64,000 nt of DNA from Pseudoflavonifractor gallinarum (GCF_014982855.1 NZ_JADCKF010000002.1:186001-250000), one strand, 5' to 3'. Counted from the stretch's first letter, positions 41,820 to 53,111 are shown. Numbers and translations are program-made. The notes: generated by a model from the sequence alone, not told the origin.

Positions 41820-42518
41820 ATGAAAAAGGCCGTTTCCCTGTGCGTGCTCGTCCTGTGCTGCTGCGTTGCGATCGGAAGTCTGTGCACCAGCAGTTTTTTC
41901 TTTGGGAGAGAACTGCCCGTGCGCAATACGATGCGCACCGCCTCCTCCGCCGCACTGCCCAGCCGCGGTGCCGCCCCGTCCCGCGAGACGGCGCGCCCTC
42001 CCCTGGACACAGGGGACGACGCCCTCCTGCTGGAGCGGGCCAAGGAAGTGCTGACGAGCCTGTCAGAGGAAGACTATGCCGCATTGAGTCAAATGGTCCA
42101 TCCGGTCAAGGGTGTGACCTTCACCCCCTACTCCACCGTGGACCCGGAGAGCGATCTGTGCTTCCTGCCCGACCAGATCGCCGATGCCGCGGAGGACAAG
42201 ACCCGGTATCTCTGGGGATTCCGGGACGGTGTGGGCGACCAGATCAGTCTGACCATACCGGAGTATATCTGTACCTATGTGTACAATGCCGACTATCTCT
42301 ATGCCCCCGAGCAGGCGGTGGACCAGGTGCTGGCCAGTGGCAACGCCCTGGAGAATGTCCGGGAGATCTTCCCGGAGGACCGCTTTGTGGAGTGCTACTT
42401 TCCCGGCCTGCGGCCGGAGAAGGAGCAGTTCGACTGGTGCTCCCTTAAGCTGGTGTTTTCCGCCTATGAGGAGCAGTGGTATCTGGTGGGGCTGATCCAC
42501 AGCGAGTGGGTCATTTAA
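41820..42518 (+). CDS. Secreted hypothetical protein (232 aa)
   Basis: The N-terminus is a signal peptide or anchor (MKKAVSLCVLVLCCCVAIGS); it has several Cys but no clean lipobox. The mature part (about 65-230) begins with a helical ERAKEVLTSLSEEDYAALSQMVHPVKGVTF segment, then beta-rich stretches with several Tyr/Trp residues and a final EEQWYLVGLIHSEWVI. This layout resembles NTF2-like/SnoaL-type secreted proteins of Firmicutes, though I cannot name the family. ATG 41820 follows GAGGTG. It is a single-gene unit with its own promoter and terminator. Confidence 0.7.
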   Translation: MKKAVSLCVLVLCCCVAIGSLCTSSFFFGRELPVRNTMRTASSAALPSRGAAPSRETARPPLDTGDDALLLERAKEVLTSLSEEDYAALSQMVHPVKGVTFTPYSTVDPESDLCFLPDQIADAAEDKTRYLWGFRDGVGDQISLTIPEYICTYVYNADYLYAPEQAVDQVLASGNALENVREIFPEDRFVECYFPGLRPEKEQFDWCSLKLVFSAYEEQWYLVGLIHSEWVI

Positions 42519-42527
42519 GCCGGCGGT

Positions 42528-42564
42528 AAAAGCGCTCTCTGTCTGCGGACAGAGGGCGCTTTTT
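42528..42564 (+). terminator. Terminator after the secreted hypothetical protein
   Basis: AGCGCTCTCTGTC-TGCG-GACAGAGGGCGCT is followed by TTTT. Confidence 0.85.
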
Positions 42565-42769
42565 AATGGGTTTGATTTGGTAATAATGGATGAAAAGAAA
42601 AGGATAAAATCATATAAATTGTGTAAAGAGTAAAAATGATATTGTCAGTACAATTATGGAACAGGAAGAGCTTGCAAAATGCAGTGGATTTGCGCTAAGA
42701 TTAAGGCATCAAAGAGAGAAGGAAGCCGCCCCTTAGCGTGGTTTCCACATGATTAAAGGAGTTGGGAAA

Positions 42770-44893
<2,124 letters not shown>

Positions 44894-44907
44894 TCGGACA
44901 CACTCTG

Positions 44908-44940
44908 CCCCGCGGACCCTCCGGTCCGCGGGGTTTTCTT
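44908..44940 (+). terminator. Terminator of hppA
   Basis: CCCCGCGGACC / GGTCCGCGGGG is followed by TTTT. Confidence 0.88.
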
Positions 44941-44953
44941 TTGACAGGCAGTC

Positions 44954-44962
44954 TGCTATAAT
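44954..44962 (+). promoter_or_regulatory. Extended -10 promoter of ahcY
   Basis: TGCTATAAT is a consensus extended -10. A TTGACA lies only 10 bp upstream, too close to act as its -35. Confidence 0.6.
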
Positions 44963-45008
44963 CATTCCAAAGGAAAACATACCATCACAAACAGGAGGTC
45001 ATGTCCCC

Positions 45009-46253
45009 ATGAGCATCGTAAAAGACAGGTCCCTGGCCGAGTCCGGCCGCCGGAAGATCCAGTGGGTGCGGGATTTCATGCCCGCCCTGGGCGGGATCGA
45101 GGCCCGCTTTGAGCGGGAGCGCCCCTTTGCGGGACTGCGGGTGGCCGTATCCGTCCATCTGGAGGCCAAGACCGCCAATCTGGGCTATGTGCTCCAGAAG
45201 GGCGGGGCGGAGGTGCGCCTGACCGGCTCCAACCCCCTCTCCACCCAGGACGACGTGGCCGCGGGGCTGGACAGCATGGGGGTGGAGACCTTCGGCATCC
45301 ACGGCGCCACGGCGGAGGAGTATGAGGCCCATCTCATTGAGACCCTGCGCTTCAAGCCCCACCTGGTGGTGGACGACGGGGGCGACCTCATCCACCTGCT
45401 GGGCGGGAAGTGCGCCGACCTGGGGGAGAACCTGATCGGCGGCTGTGAGGAGACCACCACCGGCATCCTCCGCCTGCGGGCCCGGGAGCGGGAGGGCATC
45501 CTGCCCTGCGCCATGATGGCGGTCAACGACGCCAAGGCCAAGCACTACTACGACAACAAGTACGGCACGGGCCAGTCGGTGTGGGACGCCATCATGCACA
45601 CCACCAACCTGGTGGTGGCGGGCAAGACCGTGGTGGTGGCCGGATACGGCTGGTGCGGCAAGGGCGTGGCCATGCGGGCCAGCGGCATGGGGGCCAACGT
45701 CATCGTCACCGAGGTGGACCCCTTCAAGGCCCTGGACGCCACCATGAACGGCTTTAGGGTCATGACCATGGACGAGGCCGCCGCCCTGGGCGACGTGTTC
45801 GTCACGGTCACCGGCTGTAAGGACGTCATCACCCCCCGCCACTTTGAGAAGATGAAGCACAACGCCATCCTCACCAACGCCGGCCACTTCGACTGCGAGG
45901 TGGACGTGGCCTCCCTGGCCGCCATGGCCGTCAAGCGGGAGATCCGCCGGGACTCCATCGAGGGCTACACCCTGCCCGACGGACGGGTGCTCAACGTCAT
46001 CGGAGAGGGCCGCCTGGTCAACCTGGCGGCGGGCAACGGCCACCCGGCCGAGATCATGGACATGTCCTTCTCGGTCCAGGCCCTGGCCCTGGAGTGGCTG
46101 GTGAAGCACCGGGACGAGCTGGAGAAGAAGGTCTACAACGTGCCCGACTCCATCGACGACGAGATCGGCCGGGTCAAGCTGGCCGCCATGGGCCTGCACA
46201 TCGACGCCCTGACCGAGGACCAGCGGGCCTATCTCAACGGCTGGAAGGCATAA
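45009..46253 (+). CDS. ahcY: Adenosylhomocysteinase (SAH hydrolase)
   Basis: This 414-aa NAD-dependent enzyme splits S-adenosylhomocysteine into homocysteine and adenosine, closing the methylation cycle. It is the shorter microbial form. Motifs are VHLEAKTANLGYVLQKGGAEV, DDGGDLIHLL, EETTTGILRL, the NAD-binding VVAGYGWCGKGVAM and NAGHFDCEVDV. ATG 45009 follows AGGAGG. It lies just upstream of the SAM riboswitch and metK but on a separate transcript, grouping SAM production and SAH removal. Confidence 0.93.
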   Translation: MSIVKDRSLAESGRRKIQWVRDFMPALGGIEARFERERPFAGLRVAVSVHLEAKTANLGYVLQKGGAEVRLTGSNPLSTQDDVAAGLDSMGVETFGIHGATAEEYEAHLIETLRFKPHLVVDDGGDLIHLLGGKCADLGENLIGGCEETTTGILRLRAREREGILPCAMMAVNDAKAKHYYDNKYGTGQSVWDAIMHTTNLVVAGKTVVVAGYGWCGKGVAMRASGMGANVIVTEVDPFKALDATMNGFRVMTMDEAAALGDVFVTVTGCKDVITPRHFEKMKHNAILTNAGHFDCEVDVASLAAMAVKREIRRDSIEGYTLPDGRVLNVIGEGRLVNLAAGNGHPAEIMDMSFSVQALALEWLVKHRDELEKKVYNVPDSIDDEIGRVKLAAMGLHIDALTEDQRAYLNGWKA

Positions 46254-46281
46254 ATCCCAGCAATATAGTTGGAATTGACTC

Positions 46282-46310
46282 TTGACAAGTTTCGGCAAAG
46301 AGGATAGAAT
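46282..46310 (+). promoter_or_regulatory. Promoter of metK
   Basis: TTGACA at 46282-46287 and TAGAAT at 46305-46310 are spaced 17 bp. Confidence 0.85.
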
Positions 46311-46330
46311 ACCTTGTACCAACTGAATAG

Positions 46331-46444
46331 CCTTATCGAGAGAGGTGGAGGGAACGGCCCTATGAAGCCCGGCAACCTGCCTGAACGCCGTAACACGCGG
46401 GAAGGAAAGGTGCCAAATCCGGCGGTGTAAATCGAAAGATGAGG
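46331..46444 (+). promoter_or_regulatory. SAM-I riboswitch (S-box) aptamer
   Basis: All S-box landmarks are present: CTTATCGAGAGAGGTGGAGG, GGCCCTATGAAGCCCGGCAACC and GGAAAGGTGCCAAATCC. P1 forms from CCTTATC (46331-46337) and GATGAGG (46438-46444). SAM binding stabilises the aptamer and lets the downstream terminator form, switching metK off. Confidence 0.96.
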
Positions 46445-46463
46445 ATGGACAACAAGACTCCAT

Positions 46464-46493
46464 GCGCTCCGCCGTCCGGCGGAGCGCTTTTTT
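46464..46493 (+). terminator. Riboswitch expression-platform terminator
   Basis: GCGCTCCGCCG / CGGCGGAGCGC is followed by six T. Confidence 0.9.
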
Positions 46494-46543
46494 GTGGTTC
46501 CCGTTCTCGGCAAGGCGTGTATTTTGGAAAGGAAGGAATCAAA

Positions 46544-47728
46544 TTGGCAAAGCGACTTTTTACTTCGGAATCCGTGACCGAGGGACATCCCGACAAAATC
46601 TGCGACCAGATCTCCGACGCGGTGCTGGACGCCATTCTGGAGCAGGACCCCATGGGCCGCGTGGCCTGTGAGACCACCGTCACCACCGGTCTCGTCAACG
46701 TGATGGGCGAGATCACCACCCACTGCTATGTGGACATCCCCAAGATCGCCCGGGAGGTCATCCGGGAGATCGGCTACGACCGGGCCAAGTACGGCTTTGA
46801 CTGCGACACCTGCGCCGTCATCACCTCCATCGACGAGCAGTCCGCCGACATCGCCCTGGGCGTGGACCAGTCCCTGGAGGCCAAGGAGGGCGGCCAGGGC
46901 GAGGACCTGACCAACGGCGCCGGCGACCAGGGCATGATGTTCGGCTATGCCTGCGACGAGACCCCCGAGCTCATGCCCCTGGCCATCTCCCTGGCCCACA
47001 AGATGGCCATGCGCCTGACCGCGGTGCGCAAGGAGGGCCTGGTGGACTACCTGCGCCCCGACGGCAAGACCCAGGTCACCGTGGAGTATGACGAGAACAA
47101 CAAGCCCGTCCGGGTGGACGCAGTGGTCCTCTCCACCCAGCACGGCCCCGAGGCCAGCCTGGAGCAGATCCGCAAGGACATGATCGAGCTGGTCATCAAG
47201 CCCACCATCCCCGCTGAGCTGCTGGACGAGAACACCAAGATCTACGTAAACCCCACCGGCCGCTTCGTGATCGGCGGTCCCCAGGGCGACTCCGGCCTCA
47301 CCGGCCGCAAGATCATCGTGGACACCTACGGCGGAAGCGCCCCCCACGGCGGCGGCGCCTTCTCCGGCAAGGACCCCACCAAGGTGGACCGCTCTGCCGC
47401 CTACGCCGCCCGCTGGGTGGCCAAGCACGTGGTGGCGGCCGGTCTGGCCAGCCGCTGCCAGGTCCAGCTGGCCTACGCCATCGGCGTGGCTGAGCCGGTC
47501 TCCATCCGGGTGGACACCTTCGGCACCGGCAAGGTCTCCGACCTGGCCCTGGAAGAGGCGGTGGAAAAGACCTTCGACCTGCGTCCCACCGCCATCATCC
47601 GGGACCTGGAGCTGCGTAAGCCCATCTACCGGAAGCTGGCCGCCTACGGCCACTTCGGCCGCACCGACCTGGATCTGACCTGGGAGCGCACCGACCGGAT
47701 CGACGCCCTCAAGGCCAACCTGAAGTAA
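46544..47728 (+). CDS. metK: S-adenosylmethionine synthetase
   Basis: This 394-aa enzyme makes SAM from methionine and ATP in the cytosol. Signature blocks are [25 protein letters not shown] (hexapeptide-type motif) and [21 protein letters not shown] (P-loop-like). The start is TTG 46544, which begins the family N-terminus ([11 protein letters not shown]), with AAAGGAAGG 7 nt upstream; an in-frame ATG at 46439 lies in the riboswitch and is not used. Controlled by the SAM-I riboswitch. The 443-bp gap after it holds repeat copy 6 and two hairpins. Confidence 0.95.
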   Translation: MAKRLFTSESVTEGHPDKICDQISDAVLDAILEQDPMGRVACETTVTTGLVNVMGEITTHCYVDIPKIAREVIREIGYDRAKYGFDCDTCAVITSIDEQSADIALGVDQSLEAKEGGQGEDLTNGAGDQGMMFGYACDETPELMPLAISLAHKMAMRLTAVRKEGLVDYLRPDGKTQVTVEYDENNKPVRVDAVVLSTQHGPEASLEQIRKDMIELVIKPTIPAELLDENTKIYVNPTGRFVIGGPQGDSGLTGRKIIVDTYGGSAPHGGGAFSGKDPTKVDRSAAYAARWVAKHVVAAGLASRCQVQLAYAIGVAEPVSIRVDTFGTGKVSDLALEEAVEKTFDLRPTAIIRDLELRKPIYRKLAAYGHFGRTDLDLTWERTDRIDALKANLK

Positions 47729-47754
47729 GAATCCCATCTCGTGTGAGAAAAAAT

Positions 47755-47787
47755 CCCCCGTTCCGCCGACTGGCGGGACGGGGGATT
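47755..47787 (+). repeat. 33-bp hairpin direct repeat, left of repeat copy 6
   Basis: The repeat is CCCCCGTTCCGCCGACTGG then CGGGACGGGGGATT. It recurs at 48116-48148 with one base difference. It is also a hairpin (CCCCCGTTCCGCC / GGCGGGACGGGGG) and may act as the metK terminator, followed by only three T. Confidence 0.75.
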
Positions 47788-47788
47788 T

Positions 47789-48085
47789 GCGTGTCGAACC
47801 AGTTCGACACGCTTCTCAAAAATGCAAGCATTTTTTCGAGGGGATGCAGGCCGCCGCATGCACTTCGTCGGGGCAAAGTCCGTACCGTTCCCCCTGGCCT
47901 TGCGGCCAGGGCTCACTTCACTCCCTTGCCCCTCCTCTCCCAAACAAACCCGCTTTGCTGGGCTTCGTTTGGGTTCCCGGCTCGCACACTTGCGGCCTGA
48001 GAGGAGTGTTTTCCGACGTACACGCCGCCGGAAAACACGATCAAACTTTGTTCCGCCGTCTGCGGACAGCGGAACTCTGCGAGGC
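47789..48085 (+). repeat. Mosaic palindromic element, copy 6 (297 bp, long form, plus orientation)
   Basis: The order is A (GCGTGTCGAA-CCAG-TTCGACACGC, 47789-47812), B, C, D, E. The C loop carries an extra insert of about 120 bp with its own hairpins: CCCTGGCC / GGCCAGGG and CCCAAAC / GTTTGGG around CCCGCTTTGCTGGG. The same insert occurs in copy 7. The E stem has one unpaired change (CCGCCGTC / GACAGCGG). Confidence 0.88.
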
Positions 48086-48115
48086 TCTGTGCCTCCAACA
48101 TACAGCAATACATAG

Positions 48116-48148
48116 CCCCCGTTCCGCCGACTGGCGGAACGGGGGATT
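48116..48148. repeat. 33-bp hairpin direct repeat, right of repeat copy 6
   Basis: Matches 47755-47787 at 32 of 33 positions (A instead of G at the 23rd base). It also forms a hairpin downstream of the convergent BMP gene. Confidence 0.75.
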
Positions 48149-48171
48149 CTGTTTTGCGGCAGGGTTCAAGC

Positions 48172-49215
48172 TCAGAAAGAAATCTGATCCTGCTCAAATT
48201 CGTTGGGCACCTGGATCTCGCCGGACTTGATGGCCAGGAAGGTGTCCTCCACCGCCTGGACCGCCTCGGTGGAAAGCTGGGCCTTGACGGCGTCGTTCCA
48301 GTAGAAGTTCACGCAGCCGTTGCCGGTGGTCATGAACATGGGGGCGGACTCGGTGATGGTGCCGGCCATGATGGCCTCGGTGGCCTGGCGGTAGGCCTCC
48401 ACATAGTCACACAGGACGTTGCCCATGAGCTGCTCCGGGGCGTACTCGGTGTAGTTGCCCAGCATGCCGAAGGCGCGGGCTTTGCCGTTCTCCTGGACAG
48501 CCTGGAGGGCGGAGGGCTGGGCCTCGTTGGTGTTGCTGAAGATCACGTCCGCGCCGGCGGCGAGCTGCTCCTGTACGGCGGCATAGGCGGCCTCACCGTC
48601 GGGACCGTCCAGAACGGTCTCCAGGATCTCCACCTGGGGGTTGACGCTCTTGGCGCCCAGGATGAAGCCGTTGGTGGTCTTGTTGATGGCGGGATAGTCG
48701 GCGCTGCGGCTCACGCCCAGAATGCCGCTCTCGGTGGTGAGACCGGCCAGGACGCCGGCCAGATAGGCACCCTCCTCGGCGCACATGGTGATGGGGAAGA
48801 GGTTGTCCTTCACCTGGTCGCCGCCCACGGTCACGAACCAGGTGTCGGGGTACTGCTCACACAGGGCGGCAAAGGGGGCGGCGCACTGGCCGCCGTGGCC
48901 GTAGATGATGGCGAAGCCCTCCTCCGCCATGGCCTGGGCCGCGGCGGAAATGGCCTCGTCGGTGGAGGCGGTCTCCACCTTCACGCTGTATCCGTAAGTA
49001 GCCTTGATTTCCTGGGCGGCCTTGTCCGCCACGCCGGAGAAGCGGTCCTCCGCCGGGTCGCCGGGCAGCAGGAAGCCCACCTTGGTCTGGGAGGGGTACT
49101 CCACTCCGGCAGAGGGGGAGGCGGGACGCTGGGAGGACGCGGCAGAGCCCGCCGTGCAGCCCGCCAGACCGGCCCACAGGAGGGCCGCCAGGAACAGGGT
49201 CAGAACTTTCTTCAT
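48172..49215 (-). CDS. BMP-family (basic membrane protein) nucleoside-binding lipoprotein 1
   Basis: This 347-aa substrate-binding lipoprotein has a signal peptide with lipobox GLAGC (Cys20). BMP/PnrA-type features are VGFLLPGDPAEDRFSGVAD, IIYGHGGQCAAPFAALCEQYPDTWFVTVGG, AGVLAGLTTESGILGVSRSADYPAINKTTNGFILGAKSVNP and VIFSNTNEAQPSALQAVQENGKARAFGMLGN. Homologues bind purine nucleosides or related compounds. It has a private promoter and no permease genes beside it; it is a paralogue of the protein at 53112-54164 and may share that transporter. Confidence 0.88.
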   Translation of the reverse strand: MKKVLTLFLAALLWAGLAGCTAGSAASSQRPASPSAGVEYPSQTKVGFLLPGDPAEDRFSGVADKAAQEIKATYGYSVKVETASTDEAISAAAQAMAEEGFAIIYGHGGQCAAPFAALCEQYPDTWFVTVGGDQVKDNLFPITMCAEEGAYLAGVLAGLTTESGILGVSRSADYPAINKTTNGFILGAKSVNPQVEILETVLDGPDGEAAYAAVQEQLAAGADVIFSNTNEAQPSALQAVQENGKARAFGMLGNYTEYAPEQLMGNVLCDYVEAYRQATEAIMAGTITESAPMFMTTGNGCVNFYWNDAVKAQLSTEAVQAVEDTFLAIKSGEIQVPNEFEQDQISF

Positions 49216-49257
49216 AAATCTTTCTCCTTTTTTCTCATGTAACCGATTTCCTGAAAC

Positions 49258-49287
49258 ATATTAGCACAGAGAATGGAGAAGAGTCAA
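49258..49287 (-). promoter_or_regulatory. Promoter of BMP lipoprotein gene 1
   Basis: On the minus strand TTGACT (49287-49282) and TAATAT (49263-49258) have an 18-bp spacer; a TGC before the -10 makes it an extended -10. Confidence 0.7.
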
Positions 49288-49344
49288 ACGCAGGAATAGA
49301 CAAAAAGCGCCCTGGGAAGCCCGCAGGCCTTTGGGCCAGATGCG

Positions 49345-49379
49345 CAAAAAGAGAGCGCCCCGGCACCGACCGGGGCGCT
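49345..49379 (-). terminator. Terminator of the FAD/Fe-S dehydrogenase operon
   Basis: AGCGCCCCGG / CCGGGGCGCT is followed by CTCTCTTTTTG on the minus strand. Confidence 0.8.
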
Positions 49380-49423
49380 TCAAGTGTGTTGAAACACAGA
49401 GTTCTGGCTCTTTGGCGCTCAGA

Positions 49424-49722
49424 GCCTCGCAGAGTTCCGCCGTCCGCAGACGGCGGAATAGAGTGGGATCGTGTTTTCCGGCGGCATGTACGTCGGAAAA
49501 CACTCCCCTCAGGCCGCCAGTGCGCGAGCCGGGAACCCAAACGAAGCCCAGCGAAGCGGGTTTGTTTGGGAGAGGAGGGGCAAGGGAGCGGAGTGAACCC
49601 TGGCCGTCAGGCCGGGGTGAACGGTGCGGACTTTGACCCGACGAAGTGCGCGCAGCGGCCTGCATCCCATTCGAAAAAATGCTTGCATTTTTGAGAAAGC
49701 TTGTCGAACTGGTTCGACAAGC
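49424..49722 (-). repeat. Mosaic palindromic element, copy 7 (299 bp, long form, minus orientation)
   Basis: On the plus strand the order is E, D, C with the long insert, B, A. The A palindrome is GCTTGTCGAA-CTGG-TTCGACAAGC, a compensated T/A change relative to GCGTGTCGAA / TTCGACACGC. It lies between the dehydrogenase operon and its terminator, so it would be transcribed in that operon's 3' end. The insert matches copy 6 (CAAACAAACCCGCTTCGCTGG and its complement). Confidence 0.88.
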
Positions 49723-49727
49723 GGCTC

Positions 49728-50144
49728 TTATCCCCGCCAGGGCTTCATGCCCCGGACCTGCTGGACCAGGTCCTTGGGGACGGCCATGCGCACCAGGTTG
49801 GTGTGGTCGTAGGCGGTGAGGGAGAGGACCTTGACCACCCGCCCGGTGCACAGGGTCTCGCCCAGGTTGTTCCGGGCCTCCACCTCCAGCCCCACCGGGG
49901 GGAGGGGGAGGTACTCATAGGGAAAGTCGATGGTGGCCTCGCTCTCGCTGAAGTCGGGGTCGATCAGGAAGCAGGCCTGACCGGGGCAGGCGGCCACGCA
50001 GGCCCCGCAGCCCACGCACTTCTCCGAGTCGGCGTGGGGGAGCTCCGTGATGTCCTCTCCCACCACGATGGCATGGGTGGGACAGGCGAACTGACAGGGG
50101 TTGCAGGGGATGTGCTCCTTACAGTCAATGAGAATCCGGCGCAT
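49728..50144 (-). CDS. 4Fe-4S ferredoxin-type subunit of FAD dehydrogenase complex
   Basis: This 138-aa Fe-S protein has two cysteine clusters: CKEHIPCNPCQFACP near residues 8-22 and CVGCGACVAACPGQAC near 43-58, enough for two [4Fe-4S] clusters. The C-terminal half is a small beta domain (VGLEVEARNNLGETLCTGRVVKVLS). It overlaps the gene upstream by 20 bp and is last in the operon. It probably carries electrons from the flavin subunits to a cellular acceptor. The fifth-subunit arrangement is not found in every homologous complex. Confidence 0.8.
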   Translation of the reverse strand: MRRILIDCKEHIPCNPCQFACPTHAIVVGEDITELPHADSEKCVGCGACVAACPGQACFLIDPDFSESEATIDFPYEYLPLPPVGLEVEARNNLGETLCTGRVVKVLSLTAYDHTNLVRMAVPKDLVQQVRGMKPWRG

Positions 50145-50448
50145 GGACCTCTCCTCCTTCCTCGCTCTCCACCGCGCCGTCCACGGTCTCGGCCAGCAGA
50201 CTCAGGCGGATGGGCATGATGGGCAGACGGATGCTGCCGGGGAGAAACTGGTCCACTGGCAGGTGGTAATAGGCGCTTAAAATCTGGGCGATGAGGCGCT
50301 TGCAGGTGCGGCCCTGACAAAAGCCCATGCCCGCCCGGGTGCGCTTCTTGATGGCGTCCAGGGAGTCATCCCCCAGCCGGATGGCCTCCATGATCTCCTC
50401 CCGGGTCACCTCTTCGCAGCGGCAGACGATATCGCGTTCCTGTTTCAT
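50125..50448 (-). CDS. BFD-like [2Fe-2S]-binding subunit
   Basis: This 107-aa protein shows the bacterioferritin-associated ferredoxin pattern: [19 protein letters not shown], then [14 protein letters not shown], giving four cysteines for a [2Fe-2S] cluster. Similar small subunits (or fused domains) occur in HcnA/B, opine, hydroxyproline and proline dehydrogenase complexes. ATG 50448 overlaps the stop of the FAD subunit gene by 4 bp, showing tight translational coupling. Confidence 0.82.
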   Translation of the reverse strand: MKQERDIVCRCEEVTREEIMEAIRLGDDSLDAIKKRTRAGMGFCQGRTCKRLIAQILSAYYHLPVDQFLPGSIRLPIMPIRLSLLAETVDGAVESEEGGEVHAPDSH

Positions 50449-51524
50449 GCCTTCCAGACCTCCTCTTTCGCGCGGCGGCGTTTTTCTCCAAAGGGTCCCT
50501 GGCGCAGCCGGTCCAGGCGGCCCTGGATCTCGGCCCGGCGGCCCTCGTAGGTCCCCACGTCCAGCAGGCCCAGGCGGTAGGCGGCCCGGGTGCCGGCCAG
50601 GCGTCCCTCGTCCAGGGCGGTGCTGGCCTCCTCGATGCCGGCCAGGTCGCCGGCCACCAGGATGTTGGAGCGGCTGCTCTCCATGTGCCGGTTGTGGCGG
50701 GGGAGCTTTCCGCCCAGGGGTCCGGACCAGACCAGGTCGCACCCGCTCACGTCGGCCAGCTCCACCCGGGGGGTGAGGCCCACGGCCAGGCAGAGGGTGT
50801 CGCAGGGGATGACCTGCTCGGTGCCCGGGATGGGGGCGAAGTGCTCGTCCACCTGGGCGATCTCCACGGCCTCCAGGGAGCCGTCGCCCATGGCCCGGGT
50901 GACCGTGTGGCTCAGAAGGACGGGCACGCCCGCCCGGCGGACCTTTCCGGCGTGGACGGCGTAGCCGGAGAGCTTGGGGGCGGCCTCCAGGATGGCCTTG
51001 ACGTTGGCCCCCGCCTGGAGGAGCTGATAGGTGACGATGAGGCCCACGTTGCCCGAGCCCACCATCACGATGTTCTGCCCGGGCAGGACGTGGTGGACGT
51101 TGGCGAAGGTCTGGGCCGCGCCGGCGGTCATCACGCCGGGGAGGGTGCAGCCGGGGAAGGCCAGGGCGTTCTCCGAGGCGCCGGTGGCCAGGATGAGGTA
51201 GGAGCCCTGGTAGCGGACGCTCTCGGTGTCGTTGGCGGCGGTGACGCTGCCGTCGGGGAAGATGCCCCACACCCGGCGGCCCAGGTGTATCTCCACCCCG
51301 GCCTCCTCGGCCTCCTGGAGCAGCTGGCGGCCGATGGCGAAGCCCCGGGTCCCGGCGTAGTGCTCCCGGGAGCCGAAGAACTTGTGGATCTGCTTGAAAA
51401 GCTGGCCGCCGGGGCGGTCGTTCTCATCCAGCAGGAGGACCTTGGCGCCCTGCCGTCCGGCCTCGATGGCGGCTCCCAGACCGGCGGGTCCGGCCCCCAC
51501 CACGATCACATCATAGTGTTTCAT
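50445..51524 (-). CDS. FAD/NAD(P)-binding oxidoreductase subunit (HcnB/OoxA-like)
   Basis: This 359-aa flavoprotein has two Rossmann motifs: FAD-binding [27 protein letters not shown] at the N-terminus and a second dinucleotide fold [52 protein letters not shown] is characteristic of the alpha-type subunit of amino-acid or opine dehydrogenase complexes. [20 protein letters not shown] is the C-terminal FAD motif. ATG 51524 was chosen because the in-frame extension upstream is a shadow of the next genes. It should mediate electron transfer from the DAO-type subunit. Confidence 0.85.
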   Translation of the reverse strand: MKHYDVIVVGAGPAGLGAAIEAGRQGAKVLLLDENDRPGGQLFKQIHKFFGSREHYAGTRGFAIGRQLLQEAEEAGVEIHLGRRVWGIFPDGSVTAANDTESVRYQGSYLILATGASENALAFPGCTLPGVMTAGAAQTFANVHHVLPGQNIVMVGSGNVGLIVTYQLLQAGANVKAILEAAPKLSGYAVHAGKVRRAGVPVLLSHTVTRAMGDGSLEAVEIAQVDEHFAPIPGTEQVIPCDTLCLAVGLTPRVELADVSGCDLVWSGPLGGKLPRHNRHMESSRSNILVAGDLAGIEEASTALDEGRLAGTRAAYRLGLLDVGTYEGRRAEIQGRLDRLRQGPFGEKRRRAKEEVWKA

Positions 51525-51832
51525 GAAGCGCTCCCTCCATTTCCCTCCTGGGTGCGGACGGTCATGCCCTCCCGGACCCGGGTGATGCAGGTTTTCACGT
51601 TGGGCTTTCCGTCCACCTCCATCACGCAGTCGGTGCACTGGCCGATGCCGCAGAAGAGGCCCCGGGGCTCGTGATAGCGGGCGGTGTGGCGGAAGGTGCG
51701 GATGCCGTTGGCCATGAGGGCGGCGGCGATGGTATCTCCCTCCCGGGCCTCGATGGGGGTGCCGTCCACCGTGATGTGGACCACGGGGCGCTCCTCCACG
51801 GAGAGGATGGGATGTTGTTGGATCCGATGCAT
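51521..51832 (-). CDS. [2Fe-2S] ferredoxin-like subunit (HcnA-like)
   Basis: This 103-aa protein has the small SoxA/HcnA-type ferredoxin fold: [33 protein letters not shown], then the cluster motif [25 protein letters not shown] with four cysteines. Sarcosine oxidase alpha N-domains and hydrogen cyanide synthase A share this module. ATG 51832 follows AAAGGAGG and overlaps the next gene by 4 bp. Part of the five-gene dehydrogenase operon. Confidence 0.85.
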   Translation of the reverse strand: MHRIQQHPILSVEERPVVHITVDGTPIEAREGDTIAAALMANGIRTFRHTARYHEPRGLFCGIGQCTDCVMEVDGKPNVKTCITRVREGMTVRTQEGNGGSAS

Positions 51833-51846
51833 CAAAATTCCTCCTT

Positions 51847-52977
51847 TCAAAGGGCAGAGACGGTACGGTCGGGGGAGAAGGCGTCGCCCTCCCACACGAA
51901 GCCCTCGTCCAGGGCGCGCACCAGCACGCGGGCGGCGGCGGGGGCGATGGAGAAGGCCCCCTTGAAGCCGGTGAAGTGGAAGAGGTTGGGGAAGGAGCGG
52001 CTGAAGCCGAAGATGGGGAGCCCGTCGTGGGTGAAGGGGGTGACGCAGGCCCAGGCCCGGACGATCTCCAGGTCGCCCAGGGTGGGGAAGTGGTCCAGGA
52101 AGGTGCGGGCCGTGAGGCACAGGCCGGGGAGCGTGACCTCCCGGCTGTCCACCCCGGAGGTCTCGGTGGCCTGGGCAATGATGACGCTGCCGTGGGCGGT
52201 CTGCACGCCGCCCAGACCGATGTGGCGGCGCAGGGACATGTCCCGGTGGGCCAGGAACATCTCGCCGCCCACGATGGGACCCCGGATGCAGGGGGGAACG
52301 GGCTGGGAGACGAAGGCGGTGGCCCGGTGGTAGCCCAGGGGGATGGAGAGCCCCAGCATCCCGGCCAGATCCAGGCTCCAGGCGCCGGCGGCGTTGACAA
52401 AGAGGTCGCCCTCCACCCGGCCCTGGTTGGTCTGTACGGCGGTGACGGTGTCGCCGCAGGTCTCAAATCCGGTCACGCAGGTGTGGAGGCGGATCTCCGC
52501 CCCGGCGTCCTCGGCCTGGCGGTAGTAGTGGAGGGTGGTGAGCAGGGGGTTGAGCTTGCCCTCATGGGGGCAGTGGAGCACGCTGTGGATCACCGTGTCG
52601 TCCAGGAAGGGCTCCACCTCCCGGGCCTCCTTTCCCACCAGGATGCGGGCGGGCTCGCCCAGGCGGCGCAGGGCGTCGCAGACGGGGAGGGCCCCCTCGT
52701 ACTGGGCCTCATCCTGGAGGACCACCACGCCGCCGGAGCAGTCGTATTCGATGGTCTCTCCCAGGTGGGAGAACTCCTCAAAGGTCTCGCAGGCCAGGGC
52801 ATAGTGCCAGGGCTCGATGCGGTCGAAGAGGGAGAGCTGCCCCAGGTTGGCGCCCGAGGCGCCGCAGGCCAGTTCGCCCTTTTCCAGCACGGTGACCGGA
52901 TGTCCGGCCCGGGCCAGAGCCGCTGCCGCCGCGGCGGACATCAGACCGCCGCCGATCAGTACCACACGTGGCTTCAT
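51847..52977 (-). CDS. DAO-family FAD-dependent amino acid dehydrogenase catalytic subunit
   Basis: This 376-aa flavoprotein of the glycine/D-amino-acid oxidase family is the expected substrate-oxidising subunit. The FAD motif is [30 protein letters not shown]; the family glycine-rich [11 protein letters not shown] and the C-terminal [20 protein letters not shown] are visible. With the small Fe-S and FAD subunits it forms a complex like hydroxyproline, D-proline, opine or sarcosine dehydrogenases. The actual substrate is unknown. ATG 52977 follows AAAGGAGC. No clear promoter is seen before it; read-through from the BMP2 operon is possible. Confidence 0.85.
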   Translation of the reverse strand: MKPRVVLIGGGLMSAAAAAALARAGHPVTVLEKGELACGASGANLGQLSLFDRIEPWHYALACETFEEFSHLGETIEYDCSGGVVVLQDEAQYEGALPVCDALRRLGEPARILVGKEAREVEPFLDDTVIHSVLHCPHEGKLNPLLTTLHYYRQAEDAGAEIRLHTCVTGFETCGDTVTAVQTNQGRVEGDLFVNAAGAWSLDLAGMLGLSIPLGYHRATAFVSQPVPPCIRGPIVGGEMFLAHRDMSLRRHIGLGGVQTAHGSVIIAQATETSGVDSREVTLPGLCLTARTFLDHFPTLGDLEIVRAWACVTPFTHDGLPIFGFSRSFPNLFHFTGFKGAFSIAPAAARVLVRALDEGFVWEGDAFSPDRTVSAL

Positions 52978-53017
52978 GGGAAAGGCTCCTTTCATCAGTT
53001 GAGATAGAGGGTGGAAA

Positions 53018-53050
53018 ACGAAAAAGGGCCGGCGCAGCTGCGCCGGCCCT
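53018..53050 (-). terminator. Terminator between BMP2 and the dehydrogenase operon
   Basis: GGGCCGGCGCAG / CTGCGCCGGCCC is followed by TTTTT on the minus strand. Confidence 0.85.
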
Positions 53051-53111
53051 CCTCGTATATTCGGTGAGGAGATAATGCGAAGTTCAAAGGATCGCGTTGG
53101 AAAAGCAGAGG

